Source of the DNA: Paenibacillus uliginis N3/975
Lineage (GTDB): Bacteria > Bacillota > Bacilli > Paenibacillales > Paenibacillaceae
NCBI RefSeq assembly: GCF_900177425.1
Contig: NZ_LT840184.1
Location: forward strand, 2,380,010-2,444,009
Direction: 5' to 3'
Length of the DNA: 64,000 bases
In this document: positions 60,523 through 64,000 of the stretch, piece by piece
Layout of the letters: each line of letters opens with the position of its first letter
How positions within the stretch are numbered: position 1 is the stretch's first letter
Position numbers and translations under genes: made by a program
The notes under the pieces: model-generated
What the model saw: only the letters and a program-made list of their open reading frames with translations
The model's database searches: none
Told to the model about the DNA's origin: nothing

Positions 60523-61230
60523 TCAATCGATTAATTCCAATACATCGCAAAGCTCAACCAATTGTTGAACGCCTCGAAACTGCTGGCGATTACGCTGGTT
60601 AATGCTTATCAGAGCATCTTCAGTAACTTTTTTTGCTTTTTCGATGCTGTGATGTTCCACAGCCTGAACAATCTCCTTCATATTTTCCAAAAAGTAAACC
60701 GTTCTTCGCAATGTACGAATGAGTAGGATTTGCCGAATGTGCATGGATGTGAAAATCCGGTATCCATTCTCGGGGTCTCGCAATGGCGAGATCAGTCCTT
60801 CCTTTTCCCAATGCCTGATGGCTGAATCCTGTACATCGGTCAGGGCTGCGACTTCGCCAATGGTCATATGACTTTTCAGTTTTTTATTTGGGATGAGAGG
60901 TAGCTCCGGGTCCTGAAGTAGCGCAAGCGTCTGATCCGCAACCATTTTTTCATGCTGAAGTTTGGCTTGCTCATGATTAACGATCCAAAAGGCTTTATCC
61001 ACTTCAGCGTTTTGTATATGCCGAAGCACATCACATGTGATGCCTACACCGAATCCAGGAAACAAGGCTCGAAGGCAGCGAAAGTAAGCTAAATGTACTT
61101 TTGTATACAGACGGTAGCCATTTTCTGCACGAGCGGGTTTCGGGATGACTCCCCAATCCTCGTAATGTCGCAAAGCGCTCGTACTGATGTTAAGTTCTTT
61201 GGCAATCTCAATCGGTTTGTAATAGCGCAT
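60523..61230 (-). CDS. Tandem MerR-type HTH regulator (paralogue 2)
   Basis: 235 residues with two MerR-type HTH units: IEIAKELNISTSALRHYEDW (about 6-25) and MTIGEVAALTDVQDSAIRHW (about 118-137), with wings GYRLYTKVHLAYF and GYRIFTSMHIRQI. Both ends and spacing match the protein at 51852-52562, so they are paralogues. ATG at 61230 is eight bases after AGAGGAG. It is upstream of the P450 on the same strand and divergent from a frameshifted acetyltransferase and a UvrA-like gene whose promoter regions share a motif. Confidence 0.87.
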   Translation of the reverse strand: MRYYKPIEIAKELNISTSALRHYEDWGVIPKPARAENGYRLYTKVHLAYFRCLRALFPGFGVGITCDVLRHIQNAEVDKAFWIVNHEQAKLQHEKMVADQTLALLQDPELPLIPNKKLKSHMTIGEVAALTDVQDSAIRHWEKEGLISPLRDPENGYRIFTSMHIRQILLIRTLRRTVYFLENMKEIVQAVEHHSIEKAKKVTEDALISINQRNRQQFRGVQQLVELCDVLELID

Positions 61231-61383
61231 CTCGGGCACTCCTCTTAACCGTAGTAGGTTCCAGGTTACCACTATACCAAATGCGTTCCACACAGACAAA
61301 CATTAAATAAAAACCCTAAAGTGCATAGACATACTTTGCATCTTATAGAGCTTCTATTCTAAGTATCGTGGAGCAACACCTTC

Positions 61384-61407
61384 TCACTTGCATCAATGTT
61401 ATAAAAT
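61384..61407 (+). promoter_or_regulatory. Repeated regulatory motif, copy 1 (GNAT relic)
   Basis: TCACTTGCATCAATGTT (61384-61400), followed by ATAAAATG. The 17-bp core is identical to a site at 61942-61958 before the UvrA-like gene, and the central GCATnAATGTT also matches 52668-52680. It lies 50-70 bp before the GNAT start. Confidence 0.55.
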
Positions 61408-61455
61408 GATTGTGAAGGTCTTGATTTCACTCCCAATAGAGGAATAGGTGATTGA

Positions 61456-61856
61456 ATGAACATTTCGCATGAGACTCCTAACAGCAATGAGTATATAAAA
61501 TTGAGAAAAGCTGTAGGGCTTGGTTCCATGGATAACTCCGTGGCCGATGTCGCACTAAAGAATTCGTTGTTTCGGTAATTGTACGAGGAGAGGACTCTAG
61601 GCTTAATGCAATGGGCAGAATCATTGGTGATGGAGCTTGTTATTTTCAAATTGTAGATATCGCAGTTCATCCCTCGTATCAAGAACAGGGATTAGAGGAA
61701 ATGATCATCAAAGAGTTATTAGCTTATTTGGCTAACAAAGCCTCAAAGGATGCTGACATACTAGTGATTGCAGATGTGGCGAAAATTAAAATGTATCAAA
61801 GACTGGGCTTTAAGCTCATCTATCCTGAATTTTATGGCATGTCCATCAAGATGTAA
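61456..61856 (+). pseudogene. GNAT family acetyltransferase, frameshifted
   Basis: AGGTGA and ATG (61456) open MNISHETPNSNEYIKLRKAV, which stops after KNSLFR at about 61578. The -1 frame continues SVIVRGEDSRLNAMGRIIGD, then VDIAVHPSYQEQGLEEMIIK (acetyl-CoA motif) and MYQRLGFKLIYPEF. A single missing T in the TTT at about 61570 explains the break. It is either a fresh pseudogene or a sequencing error. The promoter motif upstream is the same as that of the UvrA-like gene. Confidence 0.8.
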
Positions 61857-61941
61857 AACATTCTAAAAAAACATTAAAGTTTCATGACGGATATCAAGCT
61901 CTGATTATGCTTCATATTAACAAATCTTTATCTGAACCTTA

Positions 61942-61966
61942 TCACTTGCATCAATGTTGTAAAGTG
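61942..61966 (+). promoter_or_regulatory. Repeated regulatory motif, copy 2 (UvrA-like gene)
   Basis: TCACTTGCATCAATGTT, followed by GTAAAGTG. CACTTGCA and TGTAAAGTG form an imperfect inverted repeat. The 17-bp core is identical to copy 1, 558 bp upstream. It lies about 40 bp before the start codon and may be an operator for the tandem-MerR regulators. Confidence 0.6.
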
Positions 61967-62006
61967 GTTGATGTAGTACAATTTTCATTCAATATTGGAG
62001 GGTTAT

Positions 62007-64000
62007 ATGACAGATTTCATTCGTATTACTGGAGCGAGAGAGAATAACTTAAAAAATATAACGCTTAACATTCCCAAACATCAGCTCGTGGTAGTTACAG
62101 GTCCATCAGGATCGGGAAAATCCACACTTGCAATGGATATTTTGCAGCGGGAATGCCAACGGCAATATATGGAGTCGAGCGGGATGTCATCAGAATCGAT
62201 ATCAAAGCCTAAAGTCGATTCCATTGTCGGGCTATCCCCGTCCATCTCCATTGGTCAGCATGTGACAAACCGGAATCCACGTTCAACGGTCGGAACAGTG
62301 ACGGATATGTACACCTATCTGCGTTTGGTGTTTCAGAAAAAAGGCGAACGAAAGTGTAGGCAATGCCAACAGGTGATCCCACCGGCATCTGCTGGAGGAG
62401 AAGAAGAGGTTATTTATTGTTCCGCTTGTAAATTTGCTTATCCCCCTTTGACCAAATCGGATTTTTCCTTTAATACACCAAGTGGTGCTTGTCCAACCTG
62501 TAGTGGGCTTGGGACTGTAGTTGATATCGATGTCGAGGCTGTGTTTGATAAAGAGAAAAGCATTCGCGGTGGGGCCGTAACCTTTTGGTATGACGCAATC
62601 AATGAATATTACTCGAGTATTCTTAAAGCTGCGGGTAAGCATTATGGTTTTGAAATGAATTCGGATCAGCCGTTGAATACCTACAGTGAAGTCCAGTGGG
62701 ACTTACTCTTTTATGGTGTTGAAAGTGAAGCCTTCTCACGACATTTTCCGGATATGAGTCCACCTAAAACGGCGGGAAAAGGGAACTTTAAAGGTGTTTT
62801 GACTGGCATGTGGCAGCGTTATAAAGAGAAGGAAGGTCAGTCCAGTGAAGCTGCGTATTTTCAGACCCAGACCTGTCATGATTGCGGAGGAGAAAGACTA
62901 AAAGAAGAAAGCCGCCAAGTCACTGTAGAAGGGAAAACACTGCCGTCTTTATCAAGATGTTCGTTGGATGAGTTATGCGATTGGTTAGAGGGCGTTCACG
63001 CCAAGTATCAGCAAGAAGGAGATACACTCTTTGATACGGTTCTAAATGATTTATTGATTAAGATAAAAAGGGTAATCAATGTAGGACTCGGCTATTTGTC
63101 TCTGGATCGACAGACCATTACCCTGTCCGGAGGAGAATCACAAAGGTTAAGACTTGCTTCTATTCTTGGTTCTGGACTTACTGGGGTGCTGTATTTGCTG
63201 GATGAGCCTACTTCGGGACTGCATCCGAAAGACACAGACGGTCTGATTCAAGTTATGAAGGAACTGCGTGATCTCGGCAATACAGTCCTTCTTATTGAGC
63301 ATGATGAACGGGTCATTCAAGAGGCTGATCATATTATTGATGTTGGACCGGGTGCAGGACGTTTTGGGGGAGAGATCGTTGGACAAGGAACGCTTACTGA
63401 ACTTATGAATCAAGAACAGTCTGTCACGGGACGATACATGAAGGAAGAGGGAAGTATTCCATCATCCGGGCGTAGGGGCGATGGTGACGTCATCACCATT
63501 CATGAAGCAACACGCCACAATCTGCAGAACATAACAGTCGAGTTCCCGCTCGGATGTTTGACGGCAGTTTCCGGTGTATCGGGTTCAGGTAAATCCACAC
63601 TTGTCTTTGACCTGCTTGCTTCTGCGAACCAAACCGTTTCAAAGATCGAAGGATGCCGGGACATCACAGGACTGGAACCTATCCAAAGTGTGATCAAAGT
63701 GGATCAATCACCGCTTTCTCGCATGCAACGCTCCAGTGTTTCCACTTACGTGGATTTGTACACTTTACTACGAAAGACTTTTGCAGCATTGCCCGGAGCT
63801 AAAGAGAGTGGTCTTGAAGCTAAACATTTCTCATTCAATACACCGGGAGGAAGATGTGAGAGATGTGAAGGATTGGGACAAGTCATGGTGGATATGCATT
63901 TCTTATCTCATCTGCAAGTTGTCTGTCCGGATTGCAAGGGACAAAGATTCAATCAAGAAGTGCTAGAAGTAACTTATAAAGATCATTCGATTTCGGATAT
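62007..64000 (+). CDS. UvrA-like ABC ATPase (UvrA2/drug-resistance type), 3' end outside window
   Basis: The first 664 residues are seen, open to the window edge. Site 1: TGPSGSGKSTLAMDIL, SIVGLSPSISIGQ, signature TLSGGESQRLRLASILGSGL, Walker B LYLLDEPTSGLHP. Site 2 starts SGVSGSGKSTLVFDLL. Zinc cysteines occur as CRQC...CSAC, CPTC, CHDCGGERL and CERCEGLG. Between the first Cys pair and FSFNTPSGACPTCSGLG only about 20 residues remain, so the UvrB-binding domain of true UvrA is absent. Such UvrA2 proteins do not act with UvrB and are linked to drug tolerance, as with DrrC. GGAGGG lies five bases before ATG. Confidence 0.9.
   Translation, partial: MTDFIRITGARENNLKNITLNIPKHQLVVVTGPSGSGKSTLAMDILQRECQRQYMESSGMSSESISKPKVDSIVGLSPSISIGQHVTNRNPRSTVGTVTDMYTYLRLVFQKKGERKCRQCQQVIPPASAGGEEEVIYCSACKFAYPPLTKSDFSFNTPSGACPTCSGLGTVVDIDVEAVFDKEKSIRGGAVTFWYDAINEYYSSILKAAGKHYGFEMNSDQPLNTYSEVQWDLLFYGVESEAFSRHFPDMSPPKTAGKGNFKGVLTGMWQRYKEKEGQSSEAAYFQTQTCHDCGGERLKEESRQVTVEGKTLPSLSRCSLDELCDWLEGVHAKYQQEGDTLFDTVLNDLLIKIKRVINVGLGYLSLDRQTITLSGGESQRLRLASILGSGLTGVLYLLDEPTSGLHPKDTDGLIQVMKELRDLGNTVLLIEHDERVIQEADHIIDVGPGAGRFGGEIVGQGTLTELMNQEQSVTGRYMKEEGSIPSSGRRGDGDVITIHEATRHNLQNITVEFPLGCLTAVSGVSGSGKSTLVFDLLASANQTVSKIEGCRDITGLEPIQSVIKVDQSPLSRMQRSSVSTYVDLYTLLRKTFAALPGAKESGLEAKHFSFNTPGGRCERCEGLGQVMVDMHFLSHLQVVCPDCKGQRFNQEVLEVTYKDHSISD

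Overview
The window looks like chromosome of an aerobic, endospore-forming low-GC Gram-positive bacterium, most probably Paenibacillus or a close relative. This is an inference from content: a gerA-type germinant receptor operon, a spoVAC/AD/AE operon, bacillithiol synthesis (bshB2), T-box and ZTP riboswitches, YeeI-type YebC, and bacterial Ig-like and copper-amine-oxidase-N wall proteins. Shine-Dalgarno sites are strong, and TTG/GTG starts are common.

Layout. 0-1 kb: the end of an rRNA operon (5S) with five tRNAs (fMet, Lys, Leu, Gly, Pro). 1-9.5 kb: an Eis-like acetyltransferase, a lipoprotein, an M29 aminopeptidase, a CUT1 sugar ABC importer without its own ATPase, and alkA. 9.7-11.6 kb: an alkylation-response operon (adaA, a methyltransferase, a 2OG-Fe(II) oxygenase) divergent from alkA. 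11.8-15 kb: pxpBCA-pcp, which frees pyroglutamate from peptides and converts it to glutamate. 15.1-16 kb: an intact IS427-group insertion sequence. 16-20.4 kb: exported proteins and an ankyrin protein.

20.5-27 kb is the most unusual part. It holds an acetamidase-type amidase, a self-sufficient P450-reductase fusion (CYP102/BM3 type), an alpha/beta hydrolase, and a regulator-like protein made of an N-terminal HTH joined to a degenerate F1-ATPase beta domain. The amidase and hydrolase promoters carry the same overlapping palindromic operator. 27-31 kb: an ABC-F ribosomal-protection-type gene behind a leader-peptide attenuator, then a T-box-controlled methionyl-tRNA synthetase without the C-terminal domain. 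31-38.7 kb: an AI-2E transporter, a spoVA2mob-like spore operon (DUF1657, DUF421-DUF1657, SpoVAC, SpoVAD, SpoVAE), yojF-bshB2, an AraC regulator and a VOC protein.

38.7-53 kb is patchier and carries relics: a decayed IS1595-type transposase, a frameshifted GNAT and a truncated purple-acid-phosphatase fragment. Among them are a MarR regulator, a divergent second IF-3, an MFS exporter behind an inverted-repeat operator, yeeI, a MerR/FMN-reductase/thioredoxin operon behind a MerR-type promoter, and ZTP-riboswitch-controlled purT. 51.8-64 kb: two paralogous tandem-MerR regulators with shared motifs at nearby promoters, a 31-residue Thr-Val repeat ORF, the gerA-type operon, a BmrR-like regulator, a P450, a frameshifted GNAT, and a UvrA-like ATPase that runs off the end.

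Starts were chosen by Shine-Dalgarno spacing. No database search was possible, so family assignments rest on recognised motifs.
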